A DNA stretch of 64,000 bases, taken from the NCBI RefSeq assembly GCF_963576615.1, contig NC_088714.1, positions 42,936,072-43,000,071 on the forward strand, read 5' to 3'. Below, piece by piece: positions 1-13,700 of the stretch. The DNA is from Watersipora subatra. Taxonomy: Eukaryota > Bryozoa > Gymnolaemata > Cheilostomatida > Watersiporidae. The translations under genes and the position numbers were made by a program. Within the stretch, counting starts at the first letter, position 1. Every line of letters begins with the position of its first letter. The notes below the pieces were generated by a model. The model was not told the DNA's origin and did not search any database. It saw only the letters and a list, made by a program, of their open reading frames with translations.

Positions 1-1771
1 TTTGTCTGAGTATTTCTCATATATGCAGGTTTGCAAGGCTGAAACGTGCTCGAACAAAAAAATAAGCTTTGTGAAAGTTTTGCAACAATACTTCAAAATT
101 TTTCGTAACATTTTAAAAAACTAAATTTCTTAATATGAGTTGGATATTTTTATATTCATTTTTGATTATGTTTGTAACACATAATATTTCTTAACATCAT
201 CTTGTATTATAGATTATTTGAGTTTATACCGTAAGTTGAACTACTTGATTTATATGAGTTTCATTAAAAATATTTTTCCTGACAATGAGCTGCTCAATCA
301 TAACAAAGCAGCAGGCATAAATCATGAGCTCCCCGAATGCACGCGATTACGCCTCATTCATTGCTAGTATCAGCCGCAGTGTAAAAGTTCGTGAATTTGT
401 CAGCTAATTCTTTGATACTACCCTCATTCGTTTCAAGCTTTATTTACCCATCAGTCCTTTGATCAGATGTTTGCAGCGAAAAGTATGCAAGGAGATTAAT
501 AGAATCGTTTAAATAGTTTACCCTGTTTGCATGAGTCGTTTGCTCATGCAAACAGCAGCAATTCAATCAACCCTTACACGTCTTTTTATCTGCTTGGTCA
601 AGTTCAGAATATAGATAGCATGTTAGTGTAACAACTTTTTATTTTAGCAAAGAAAGCATTCTGTATTCGTTTGTCAAAGGTCATCATTTTAGTGTACTAT
701 ATATATGTAAGTACTACAGTAAAACTTGTACACACTGAGTCAATTTGCTTCAAGGTTTGTTGTATGTTTGAGAAGGCATTCATATAAGAATACACTGTAC
801 CTCAACTGCAAAAACCTGCCTGCCAAAGGTTTTTAATAAACACAACAGGTAATTACAAATGCCTATAATTACAATAAATACATGATGAAATCATTCAAAA
901 CTGAACTACATATACATGTATATGCAAGTTATATGATGACAAGGTAACAATCAATAGAGGTAACGAGGTAACAATCAATAGAGGTAACAAGGTAACAATC
1001 AATAGATGTTTCTATTGTTACTTTACCTCAGAGACACGGGAGCTCTGAGGGAAGGGTATGCTCAGCAGAGCTTAGGTTTGTGGTAGAGGTTGTGGTGGAG
1101 ATACAACAATTTACTCTAATTTATTCTATGTGAAGTTTACCCTACATTCATATGTTTTATATGATTATTTATACATCATCTTTACTTACATTAATTTTTA
1201 TTAACTTTTTTATTTGCACTTACAGAGCTGCATTATCATAACAAATTTCTGATTTTGCATATTAGAAGTCGCTTTGTGTCTAGAATCAAGTATTCGTTTA
1301 AACTTTTCATCGTATGTTTAAAAATTTGTCGAGGTGATCATAGGTAGACAGTTTACTGTATCTTTTGATCTTGAGATAGCAAGACAATCGTTACTATAAT
1401 AACGCTGTGTCCGTCTGTCTAAACTCTAAAGCCTCTATTCGAGGCTGGAAGAATTATTGCATCATGTTGGATTCGAATGCGCAACTTTCAGTTTTAACAC
1501 CTAGCAGGCTACCTACCAAATGCGACAACCATTCACTGTCAATGTCAGTAGAATTACTGTACATGTACATATCCAATGCATTTTGCATACACACAGGATA
1601 ATCTCTCACAGCACTCGAGTCTGCTAGGGTCAAGGTTCAAGGAGCTTTGAGGGTACTAGCAATAATAAAAACGAGTAATTTTCATGTTTGAATTTTAGCT
1701 GTTGTTCTGCCAAGGATTTTGCAAGGGTAAATCGTGTGTAATGCAATGCAGTAATCATATATGTTGTGTAG
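1..1771. other. Intron or upstream sequence of NPHP1 with no confident exon
   Basis: AT-rich sequence upstream of the first recognisable NPHP1 exon. The gene's N-terminal exons (SH3 region) must lie at least partly outside the window. A 24-bp unit containing GGTAACAATCAATAGA is repeated about three times at 941-1010. A tRNA-like SINE fragment lies at about 1395-1535. I see no other coding segment with convincing splice sites. Confidence 0.5.
1395..1535 (-). repeat. tRNA-derived SINE-like copy
   Basis: On the minus strand there is a B-box-like GCATTCGAATCC (1469-1480), with an A-box-like TGGTAGGTAGCC about 40 bp upstream of it. Similar polymerase III promoter pairs occur at 6285-6360, 6543-6600, 15985-16105, 23300-23420 and 33150-33240. 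This points to a dispersed family rather than a functional tRNA, and no cloverleaf is evident. Confidence 0.45.
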
Positions 1772-4700
1772 GTGCGACCAAGAACGGCCCGAATACAGAA
1801 GACTGTTACGATAACAGAGGCTAAAAATATCCCTCTACCCGGTAGCAACACAGTTGTTATCAACAGACTGGCTAGACTGTGTCTCTTTGATGGGAATAAG
1901 GTTGGTAACTATTGACTATTCTAACCAATGGCTGTGTATCGTTGACTATTCTAACCAATGGCTGTATATCATTGACTATTCTAACCAATGGCTGTGTATC
2001 ATTGACTATTCTAACCAATAGCTGTGTATCGTTGACTATTCTAACCAATAGCTGTGTACTATTGACTATTCTAACCAATGGCTGTATATCGTTGACTATT
2101 CTAACCAATAGCTGTGTATCATTGATTATTCTAACCAATAGCTGTGTACCATTGACTATTCTAACCAATAGCTGTGTACCATTGACTATTCTAACCAATA
2201 GCTGTGTATCATTGACTATTCTACCAATGGCTGTGTATCATTGACTATTCTAACCAATAGCTGTGTACCATTGACTATTCTAACCTATAGCTGTGTATCA
2301 TTGACTATTTCAACCAATAGCTGTGTATCATTGACTATTTCAACCGATAGCTGTGTATCGTTGATAATTCTAACCACTAGTTGTGTATTGTTGACAATCC
2401 TAACCAATAGCTGTGTATCATTGATAATTCTAACAAATAGCTGTGTATAATTGACAATCCTAACCGATAGCCGTGTATCGCTGGCAACCCTAACCAATAG
2501 CTATGCATTATTGGCAGTCCTAACCAATAGCTGTGTATCATTGACAATCCTAACCAATAGCTTTGTATCATTGGCAACCCCGACCAATGGCTGTGCTTCA
2601 TTGGCAATCCTGACCAATAGTTGTTTATCATTGACAACCTTAACCAATATCTGTTTATCATTGACAAAATGATTAAATGTATTAGTTGCGTTTTAAAAAA
2701 TTGGAGAGTTGCATCATCATTAAAACAAGTTGAATCCTAGCACCATAGAGTACTGTACAGCTAGAAAAAGACATTTTTCCATGAGTACATGCAGTAGAGG
2801 TAATAATATTAAAATAAAAAAATGATGAGTCTATCCACTGCAGCGACCTGATCGCACTTCCTCATACTAAGCATCGTCCTTAATACTGGATGTTAACAGT
2901 AGTTGCTAATAGTAGTGTTAGATGCCTTAAGTAGATATATTTGGCATTTTTTTTAAATAAATAGATTATATAAGGGATATTTTCATTTCTACAGTTCCTC
3001 AGCAATATAGTGACAGTGCAGGCTCAGTGCACTGACAAGGAAGGAAAAATCTGGAAGTTTCCAATGAAAGCCAACAGTCTGGAGTCCCCTGAATGCTTCG
3101 TAAGGATTTCAGAGCCAAATAATCAGACCGGAATCCTCATAGAACTGAGTGTGATCTATAGCAAAAAGGTATTGTCCTTGACCTTGCATTGATTTTAAAC
3201 ATTTTATTTTACATCACTCGCTGTTTTTGTTGAAAGTTTCAAAATGTATTTTCTAAGGAATGTGCTTTCAAGAGTACTTATCCTGGCTGCTTCAATAGCG
3301 ACGGGTTCTTCATAAAATTTGCGTAGGTCAAGGTTGTCTCAGCTTAATTCTTCAAACTTGCTGGTTTTTGGTCACAGCTAGAACTTAAATTTACAATTGC
3401 GAAGATGTAATGTTACATTCACATATATCTGTATAATTGTACAAATATATTTTAACCGTTTTAACGGCGATCAAGTTTGGTCGATTTTAATCTTGAAACA
3501 TCCTGACAGTCAAATCACCTCAAACATCAAAAACAATCATAAATGATAGAAAAACACGGATACTTTCTGATAAAATCTACTAAAATTTTGTGCAAGTTCA
3601 TCTTCAAGTATTATTGTGGCTTTAGAAAGTACCTAGAGCTAAGCATCATAATAAAGGCAATCAAAGGTTAAAGTGCTAACGTGTTCTTATGTCAGTTGAA
3701 CTGGAATTGAGACCAGTGTTAGCAATATGTAGCTAGTCTTAGTACGATATTAACTTAATCTTGTTGTTCAAACCTGTACAGTTTCCATCAATAATGTACT
3801 TTGGCTCACTTCCTTTTATAGATCGTATACTAAGTCTACATACAGTGATAGTGTAGTGAATCTGGTTGAACCGATGGCAAAGTGCTGTGCTGGACCGGTA
3901 GCAAATCACGTTTTTTATAGGGCGCTATAGTAGAGCGATGGTTGTGTGAGGCTTTATGTCAAGGTTGTATCTTAACCGCCCGCACAAGTATGACGCTGTC
4001 GCTAAGGCCGTTTTCATGGCGCAAAGCGTCACCCTGCGCAGGTGTTTCGTGTCCAAACACTGACATTGAATCACCACAGAATGAGAGCAACACATCTGTT
4101 CTCATGATGGCATTGCAAAGCCATATGAGGATATGTCGCTACACTATCGCTGTATGAAAACTTACTAAATCTCACTACGCGTTCACACTATATACAGCTT
4201 ACATCAAATGAAAGTGTCATTGTTCTACTATATATGCAGGACAGTGATCAGCTGACTGAGCTTAGCTGTGGATGGGCTTTTAAACGGATGTTTGAGGAGA
4301 ATGGCGCTCTTATTTTAAACAAGTAAGCTACCTTAAAACCTCTAATTGGAATCCATGGCACTCCATTTTTCAACCTTTCCTTGATAGTAGCGGTTCAAAT
4401 AGGGGTGGCATTCAATTAGAGGTTTTACGCTATATTTTGGCTACTTTGCGCTGTAGCTATATCCTCTACATGTGGTAGGGTGATCTATCGGATTTACTAC
4501 ATGAGGTGGTAAGGTGATCTCTTGGATGGAGTACATGAGGTGGTATGGTGATCTTTTGGATGGAGTACATGAGGTAGTATGGTGATCTTTTGGATGTAGT
4601 ACATGAGGTGGTATGGTGATCTCTTGGATGTACTACATGAGGTGGTAAGGTGATCTCTTGGATGGAGAACAGGAGGTGGTATGGTGATCTCTTGGATGGA

Positions 4701-7700
4701 GTACATGAGGTGGTAAGGTGATCTTTTGGATGTACTACATGAGGTGGTAAGGTGATCTCTTGGATGTATTACATGAGGTGGTAGGGTCATCTATTGGATG
4801 TACTACATGAGGTGGTAAGGTGATATTTTGGATGTAGTACATGAGGTGGTAGGGTGATCTATTGGATGTACTACATGAGTTGGTAAGGTGATCTTTTGGA
4901 TGTACTACATGAGGTGGTAAGGTGATCTCTTGGATGTAGTACATGAGGTAGTATGGTGAACTCTTGGATGGAGTACATGAGGTGGTATGGTGATCTCTTG
5001 GATGTAGTACATGAGGTAGTATGGTGATCTCTTGGATGTACTACATGAGGTGGTATGCTGAACTTTTGGATGTATTACATGAGGTGGTATCTTGAAATCT
5101 TGGATGTACTACATGAGGTTGTATGGTGAACTTTTGGATGTACTACATGAGGTGGTACGGTGAACTTTTGGATGTACTACATGAGATGGTATGGTGAACT
5201 CTTGGATGTTCTACATGAGGTGGTATGGTGAACTTTTGGATGTACTACATGAGGTGGTAAGGTGATCTCTTGGATGGAGAACAGGAGGTGGTATGGTGAT
5301 CTCTTGGATGGAGTACATGAGGTGGTAAGGTGATCTTTTGGATGTACTACATGAGGTGGTAAGGTGATCTCTTGGATGTATTACATGAGGTGGTAGGGTC
5401 ATCTATTGGATGTACTACATGAGGTGGTAAGGTGATATTTTGGATGTAGTACATGAGGTGGTAGGGTGATCTATTGGATGTACTACATGAGTTGGTAAGG
5501 TGATCTCTTGGATGTACTACATGAGGTGGTATGGTGAACTTTTGGATGTATTACATGAGTTTTGTGAGATACAAGTGGTTCAGAACAACTCTAATGTAAA
5601 CTGTGTTATAACATAAGATATTCTTATTTTATCAATTGCAGGGAGTATGACTTGAATGTCAATGGAGGAACGCCATTTGAGAAGAATATCGAAGTGGACC
5701 CGACCATTTCTAGAAGAAGTAAGTTTCCATTTCACCACTTTCAAATTGGTCGTGATAGCATACTATGTTTTGCTCGATTTTTTAAAGGAGACGTGACAGG
5801 CAAATTTTGCATCTTTGTTCTGCTGCCGATGAGCATGTATCATTAATTAGCTTTTATTTTTCTAACACGAGAGATTTGGGATGTTTTTATGGTCATATGG
5901 GGTTTAAATTAAAAATCTCACTGCACTTAACTTTGCTGCTTTTTGAATTACAGCGGTTTATTAACTTGTAATGATAAATAATAGTTTATACATTGCATGG
6001 ATTCCTTAGCATCGCTTACTAAACAAGACTAGGTTTAATAAAAAAGGGTCGACAATTATTTGAGTAGTAAGATTTTACTATTTTAGTAGTTTCCTGAGAA
6101 GTCTTAAACTGGCCTTAAGAAAGCCTTAAAAATACTTTAGATTTAAAAATTAGTGGTGTAATTATACTAGACATTAGCAAGCCTGCTTTATTAGTTCATT
6201 AAATATATAGTAGTCATCGTTACAATAAACCTATTCGTTCGTTCATCCAAAACCACCCTTAGGGGTTAAGGAAAAAGGCTGCTTTTGTCAGGATTCAAAC
6301 TCACAACTTTTGCTTCATAGACTAAACTCTACCACCTGCATCAGTCAACTGCCTTACACCCCTTTTGAAATAATTGTACGTACAGCTATTACACATGATG
6401 CTCTCTCAACGGCACCACAACGCTTGGGTACTATTAATCTTGGCAATAATCTTTACTATAATAAGAGCGGTGTTCGTCTGTCTGTTTGAAGACATGCTAA
6501 AAGCATTAGGAAAAAAGATTCTCTCGCATTGGAGTCAAACTTTGGGTATCGAATTCAAAGTCAAGCATGCTACCACTACACCACTCAGGAGCCTTACCAA
6601 TTTGTTGGATAATTCTCCATATACTGATTACTCATGACCGATCTCTCACGGTGCACGGAATTGAAAAGTGTACTAGTAATTTCGATTTATCGCTGACTGA
6701 GTTATGACTTGCGTGCAAACATGCTGATTGATTTGAAAATTCATTTATGGAAACTTTCTATTAACTACCGTCGTCTGCCCCGTAACCGTTTTCACAAAAT
6801 CTACAGACCTTGCTGTTGTCAGACTTCCTTTAAGACTTGTCTTATCGTAAACTTACCGTTGATGAAACTCTTCTCAGATTACATGTTGCTCTTGGATGGC
6901 AGGTTCATCAATTGTTAAAGCCCATCTTGGTATGTAGCTCAGGTTCTTATTCAACATCATTGATGGGTGGCCGTTACTCCCTGAACCATTCATATCAATC
7001 TTTTTACACATTCAGAATGAGTGAGGATGGTGTTGTTCACTTTGGTGGTGCTAACTATCCTAAAAACCATTAAATAAATGTCCAACATGATAGCGAGTAT
7101 TGTCCGTGGTAGCTAGAATATGATAGCAAGTATTGTCTATGGTAGCTAGCATATGATAGCAAGTATTGTCTATGGTAGCTAGCATATGATAGCAAGTATT
7201 GTCTATGGTAGCTAGCATAAGATAGCAAGTATTGTCTATGGTAGCTAGCATATGATAGCAAGTATTGTCTATGGTAGCTAGCATATGATAGCAAGTATTG
7301 TCTATGGTAGCTAGCGTAATATAGCAAGTATTGTCTATGGTAGCTGGCATATGATAGGAAGTATTTTTTATGGTCGCTAGCATATGATATCAAGTATTTT
7401 CTGTGGTAGCTAGCTTGTGATAGCAAGTATTGTCTATGATAGCTAGCATGTGATAGCAAGTATTGTCTATGGTAGCTAGCATATGATAGCAAGTATTGTT
7501 TATGGTAGCCAGCATATGATATCAAGTATTGTCTATGGTAGCCATCATATGATAGCAAGTATTGTCTATGGTAGCTAGAATATGATAGCAAGTATTGTCT
7601 ATGGTAGCCATCATATGATAGCAAGTATTGTCTATGGTAGCTAGAATATGATAGCAAGTATTGTCTATGGTAGCCAGCATATGATAGCAAGTATTGTCTA

Positions 7701-10700
7701 TGGTAGCCATCATATGATAGCAAGTATTGTCTATGGTAGCTAGCATATGATAGCAAGTATTGTCTATGGTAGCTATCATATGATAGCAAGTATTGTCTAT
7801 GGTAGCTATCATATGATAGCAAGTATTGTCTATGGTAGCTATCATATGATAGCAAGTATTGTCTATGGTAGCTATCATATGATAGCAAGTATTGTCTATG
7901 GTAGCCATCATATGATAGCAAGTATTGTCTATGGTAGCTATCATATGATAGCAAGTATTGTCTATGGTAGCTAGAATATGATAGCAAGTATTGTCTATGG
8001 TAGCTAGAATATGATAGCAAGTATTGTCTATGGTAGCTATCATATGATAGCAAGTATTGTCTATGGTAGCTACTAAATGAATTTCTCCGGTAATACTATT
8101 CAACACATTTACTAATAGAAGACTAGGTTTCCCACTTGACTGTCAGGCAGAGTCCTACAACTTTCTTTATAAAATTAACCTCGCATTGTTTATATTAACA
8201 CTTGTTTCATTTTAACTCCATTTGCTCTCACTCTGTGTGTAGTCTGACACCTGATCTGATAATCATCTTTACTATTATACATGTATGAGCATAATTGTGG
8301 CTATAATTTATATGATCTGGTTCATTTGACCTTACTGGCTGTTGGTTTGACTCAACATTCCACCGGTTTCGAGTAAATTGGTTAGAGGCTGTTTGATGGA
8401 ACTGCATGTGTATTAATACCGAATGTCTCAATTTCTACATGATTGTCCTCTAGTAGAAATTGCTGTACTGCCTAGTTGTTGCTTAGAAAAAATGGTGTGT
8501 CACCTGTTCACACCAGTCAATAGCATGTGGACGAAAAGGCGACAGGTGTGTTATTTACATTAAATATATGTTGGTTGTGGCATCACCTGTTAATACCAGT
8601 CAATGGTACTTGGATGAAAAGGCGACAGATGTGCTATGAACTTTAAATACATTTTGGTTGGTGTCACCTGTTGACTGACATTAGTCAATGACACATGCAT
8701 AGACCTATTAACTATACGTATAGTTAATAGGTCTATGGACACATGCATGAAAAAGTAAAATGTGTGCTATTTACTTTAAATATATCATGGTTGCGTGTGC
8801 CCTATCGACACCAGTCGATGACACATGGACAGAAAGCGACAGTTGCGCTATTTACTTTCTTACTTTGAATAAATGTTGGCCAATTGAAATAGAATTAATG
8901 CCATTAATTAAATAATACACCATGCTGCATTGTTTTATGGCCGCCACTACTAATAGCATGTAAGTAGAGCCTGGCTGTAGTAACTCATCAAGGTTCAGTT
9001 GTGACTGTTCGTACCTCTCTTAGTGCTTGTCTGTTTCTACACTCCTTTGTCCATTATTTTCACTGCTAGACTAATAACTAACTTACTCATCAAGATACAG
9101 TTTATTGGTTTCGAGTGATTCATTAAAGACAAACTTGCAGCAAATTTTAGTATATTTCATCAGAAAGCATCGGTATTTTCTTCTTTTTTGTATTTTTCTT
9201 GTTGGACAGTTTTTGATGCAGATCTGACTGCCAGGATGTTTCAAGATTAAACTCCATTAAACTTCATTTCGATTAAACTGCTCAGAAGAAAAAATAAGTG
9301 CAAAACGATGTAAATAGTTGTTATCGTCGCAATAGTTGGTATCGACTGTCGTATTGATGTTGCTGTTATTATGCATCCCTACTCCGTCAGTTTCTTTGCA
9401 ACTATAGATGTTATAATCGCACTTTTTCTTGATCTGAACCTTTTAGCCGTGATCAAGTTTTATCAATTTTGGTAATCAGAGCACCCCAAATATCAAAAAC
9501 AATTGCAAATGATAGAGAAATACCGATAGTTTCTGATAAAATTTACTAAAATTGGTGAAAGTTTATCTTTAATCACATTTTCTTGCCAGAAAGATGCGCC
9601 ATCAGCTGAGTTGCCTGCTAAAGCTTATGTAATGGGTTCCGGCTGCTTCACTTATTGAACAGAGCATCTTGCTGTGTGGAGTTTTTATTAATAAAATTAA
9701 GCTTCACAACATACTTTTGATTTCTTTTGTCTCTTCTATGTACCGTTTATTAAACATAAGTTATAGGTATTTGGTGTAACATTGTTGTAAATATATTTTT
9801 TTTAGAGATGCAATTATGTTGGTTACCTTTTTTGTTAGCTAAAAACTGATTCACACTGATTCGCATTTTTGGTATGAACGTCGACGCACATCGGTGATCG
9901 TCTGTGATAACAACTGTTGTACTATCACAAACCCATTCACCTTTACATCGGCGAATAGTTTGTAACTTAGTATTCTTATCAAACGGTGCGGTTGCTGAAA
10001 CGATGAAAAGCTAGTCCCGCAGCAACTATCATGACAGAAAATATATATCAAGCATACCGCCACAGCCAATCACTATTGGCGATGTGGTGCGCGTTGTACA
10101 GACTGTCTTGAATGCTCAGCAAAGTGTCGTGAAAGTTTGACAGCTACAATGTTTTCTGACTTCTACGCCTTGCCTCAGTGATGTCATCCGTTTGCTGTGC
10201 ACATAGTCAAGGAGTATCACCGAGAGGACAACTCCAGTCCCACAATGATACAGTGTGAACCAGCCCTTAGCTGGAAGTAATTGATTGACAAAACTGGTTT
10301 CCATCATCTTACATCTAGGTTGATTTATGAAAAAGAGTTCTCCATTTGCTCAATGGTGATCCGTTTCATCATGCTGTTTAATGTTTGTTTACTTTATTTT
10401 GGCTGTTGGTACCTTCTCTCCACTCTTATTCTGTCTAAAGATGTCATTCATTCAATCTAGTTTTTATTCAGTCAGTACTCATGTCTACTCTCACTATGAT
10501 GTCAAGATATCATTTGTCTCACTGTGATGTCAAGATATCATCTGTCTACTCTCACTATGATGTCAAGATATCATCTGTCTACCCTCACAATGATGTCAAT
10601 ATATCATCTGTCCACTCTCACTATGATGTCAATATATCATCTGTCTACCCTCACTATTCTGTCAAGATATCATTTGTCTACCCTCACTATGATGTCAATA

Positions 10701-13700
10701 TATCATCTGTCTACCCTCACTATGATGTCAAGGTATCATCTGTCTACTCTCACTATGATGTCAAGGTATCATCTGTCTACTCTCACTATGATGTCAATAT
10801 ATCATCTGTCTACTCTCACTATGATGTCAAGGTATCATCTGTCTACTCTCACCATGATGTCAAGGTATCATCTGTCTACTCTCACTATGATGTCAAGGTA
10901 TCATCTGTCTACTCTCACTATGATGTCAAGGTATCATCTGTCTACTCTCACTATGATGTCAAGGTATCATCTGTCTACTCTCACTATGATGTCAAGGTAT
11001 CATCTGTCTACTCTCACTATGATGTCAAAATATCATCTGTCTACCCTCACTATGATGTCAAGATATCATCTGTCTACTCTCACTATGATGTCAATATATC
11101 ATCTGTCTACTCTCATTATGATGTCAAGGTATCATCTGTCTACTCTCACTATGATGTCAAGGTATCATCTGTCTACTCTCACTATGATGTCAAAGTATCA
11201 TCTGTCTACTCTCACTATGATGTCAAGGTATCATCTGTCTACTCTCTTTTACTTGTCTAGATTAGATTGTCTGCTTTCACTCTGATGTCAGATTACAGAT
11301 ATTGAGTTTAATTTTACCAACATCCCTCACTTTTTTAGATACTGTCTTTTTTTGCCTTTTTCTCCAATATCCCTGAATCTAACCATTCTCACTCCAATAA
11401 TACATGTAACACAATGGCATAAGCCATAGCAAATTTTACTTGTCGCAACTAAATATTAATAGTGACCATCAATGTATTTTTTGTTGGCTGATTGGAGAGA
11501 CTGCTGTTATTGTTTTTAGTGCAATATTTTATTTGTGTTACTCCGCAACATTTACTTGCAGATTTTGCAGACCTGATTAAAGTGGGTTATTGACAAAGAA
11601 GTAATGCTGTGTAACTTACATCTACCTGCATCTAGCTTGGCTGCTTGGTTTTTTGTAGCATCTTCCAAGTTTGTCAGCATGCTGTCAAGGAACCGACAGC
11701 CTACATTGACTATTAGGACAGGTGCAGCGACAAATGAACAGAAGGAGCGATTTGAGTGAGTTTATAGGCATTACTTTCTCTTTCAGTTTGCATGTAGGAT
11801 TGCAAATATCATTAGAATGATGATAAATGTACACACTCTTCATGTACATGTAGTTTTGGTTGATGAAGTTATCATAAAAGTTATTTCTGTCTTTTTGTAG
11901 CTTAAATTGAGGTTTTTGTTACCTAAGGGTTTTAGATAATATATAATTATAATTATGTATAGCATTAGTGGCGATAAAAATAATACAATTATATAAACAT
12001 CAGTAAGTTTTCTTTAGTATTTTTAACATATTTTTGTTTTGTAAAATGCGACAACTTGGTTAGACACCATATAACAGTTGTATTTTTCTAGTGATCTTAT
12101 GCACTTTACAATCGGCGATTCACAAAGAGCTGAAGAGAAGAATGAAAACAACAATAATTTTTGTTATGATCAGCAGCCAACGTAAAGTTATTAAATATTT
12201 CTAAATTGTCTAATGTTTATGTTAATAGCAATACAAGATTTTTTGTATTAGTGAGCGAACATCTATTTATGCATTCAATTAACAATAGGTAGAACTACAA
12301 AACACTAATTCTAAAAAATGATTTATTGTAGATAGATAAGTGATATTATATTGTATTTTATGTATTATTATGTTTTATATTATGTTGTGCTATGCTAGTA
12401 TCTTCTGCAACTCATTGCAGCGTGCTGCCGAGCGTAATAGCAGGCAAACTCTGTTACCTGCAAGCCCTGGCTCTGTACAGACATCATCTGGCTCATGTGC
12501 TTATACGTGATAGGGAGAACCTTCAATCTACAGGTGCAATAACATTCATCAGTTCCGACTTGTAACTGAGTCTACGTACAGCATTGCTGGTTGTAGTCTA
12601 GTCTGTACAGCTTCTTAGTCTCAACACTTGCATTAGGAATATCTCAAGTTTAAAGAGTGGCTGAACAATGTGTTCAGCCACTCGAGGCTCCATATCTATA
12701 TCTATATATATTATGTACTGTATTATGTAATGACTTTTCTACTGGCTCAATCTTATTAATTTTAGTTACAGTTTCTCCTATTCTGATCAAAATTCCTTAT
12801 GATTTTCAACAAAGTAGTTTCCTAATCAGATCACCAGCGAATATGGTTTAACCTGACACAAAAAGTCTTTGTTGCAGTATCATCAGAAAGTGCAGACAGT
12901 TTTTGTGTTGGTAGGACAACAGTCATTTGCATACTTATGATGTATTCATTGCACTTTTTCTTGGTTGTAGAGAGTCTGTTTGATCCATTTCTTGTTCACT
13001 TCCCTAGTGTACTTGAGCAACCTGACCTCATAGATATGCTACTGGTGAGTACCCATAGAGTTAATCCATTTACATGTATAGTGAATTTGTAATCTTTTAT
13101 AAGTGCATGCGGACAATTAAATATGGACTAAGAATGCCTGGTTTATAATGAGGGAAGTTTAAAATTATCTGTTTCTGCCAGCAGTAGCGCTAGATATAAA
13201 GGGTGACTGTGTCTATATGAAGTCGTAGCGTAACGTAAAATAAGCATAAAAGTGTTAGTCATTTGTCAAAAAACACAAGGTAATAAAACACGTTATTGTT
13301 TCTGTCTCTTATCAACTAATACTATGAGACTATATTAGTACTCTCTTTTATCTAGCAATACTATGAGACTATATTAGTACTCTCTTTTATCTAGCAATAC
13401 TATGAGACTGTATTAGTACTCTCTCTTATCAACTAATACTATGAGACTATATTAGTATTCTCTCTTATCAACTAATACTATGAGACTATATTAGTATTCT
13501 CTCTTATCAACTAATACTATGAGACTATATTAGTACTCTCTCTTATCAACTAATACTATGAGACTATATTAGTACTCTCTCTTATCAACTAATACTATGA
13601 GACTATATTAGTATTCTCTCTTATTAACTAATGCTATTAGACTATATCAGTGTTTGCTCTTTCATCAACTAACTCTATTAGACTGTATTATGGCTCTCTC

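Noticed and set aside
1033..1060. Possible small NPHP1 exon after TTTACCTCAG
   Set aside because: Acceptor-like, but too short, and no clear donor or homology.
1905..2668. CRISPR-like array
   Set aside because: Units are contiguous, without unique spacers, and the sequence is clearly eukaryotic.
7070..8106. Long repetitive frames on both strands (up to 327 codons)
   Set aside because: They follow from a 33-bp stop-free tandem unit. No start context, splice site or domain supports a protein.
10481..11285. Two overlapping frames of about 255 codons
   Set aside because: Artefacts of a 33-bp minisatellite in an NPHP1 intron.
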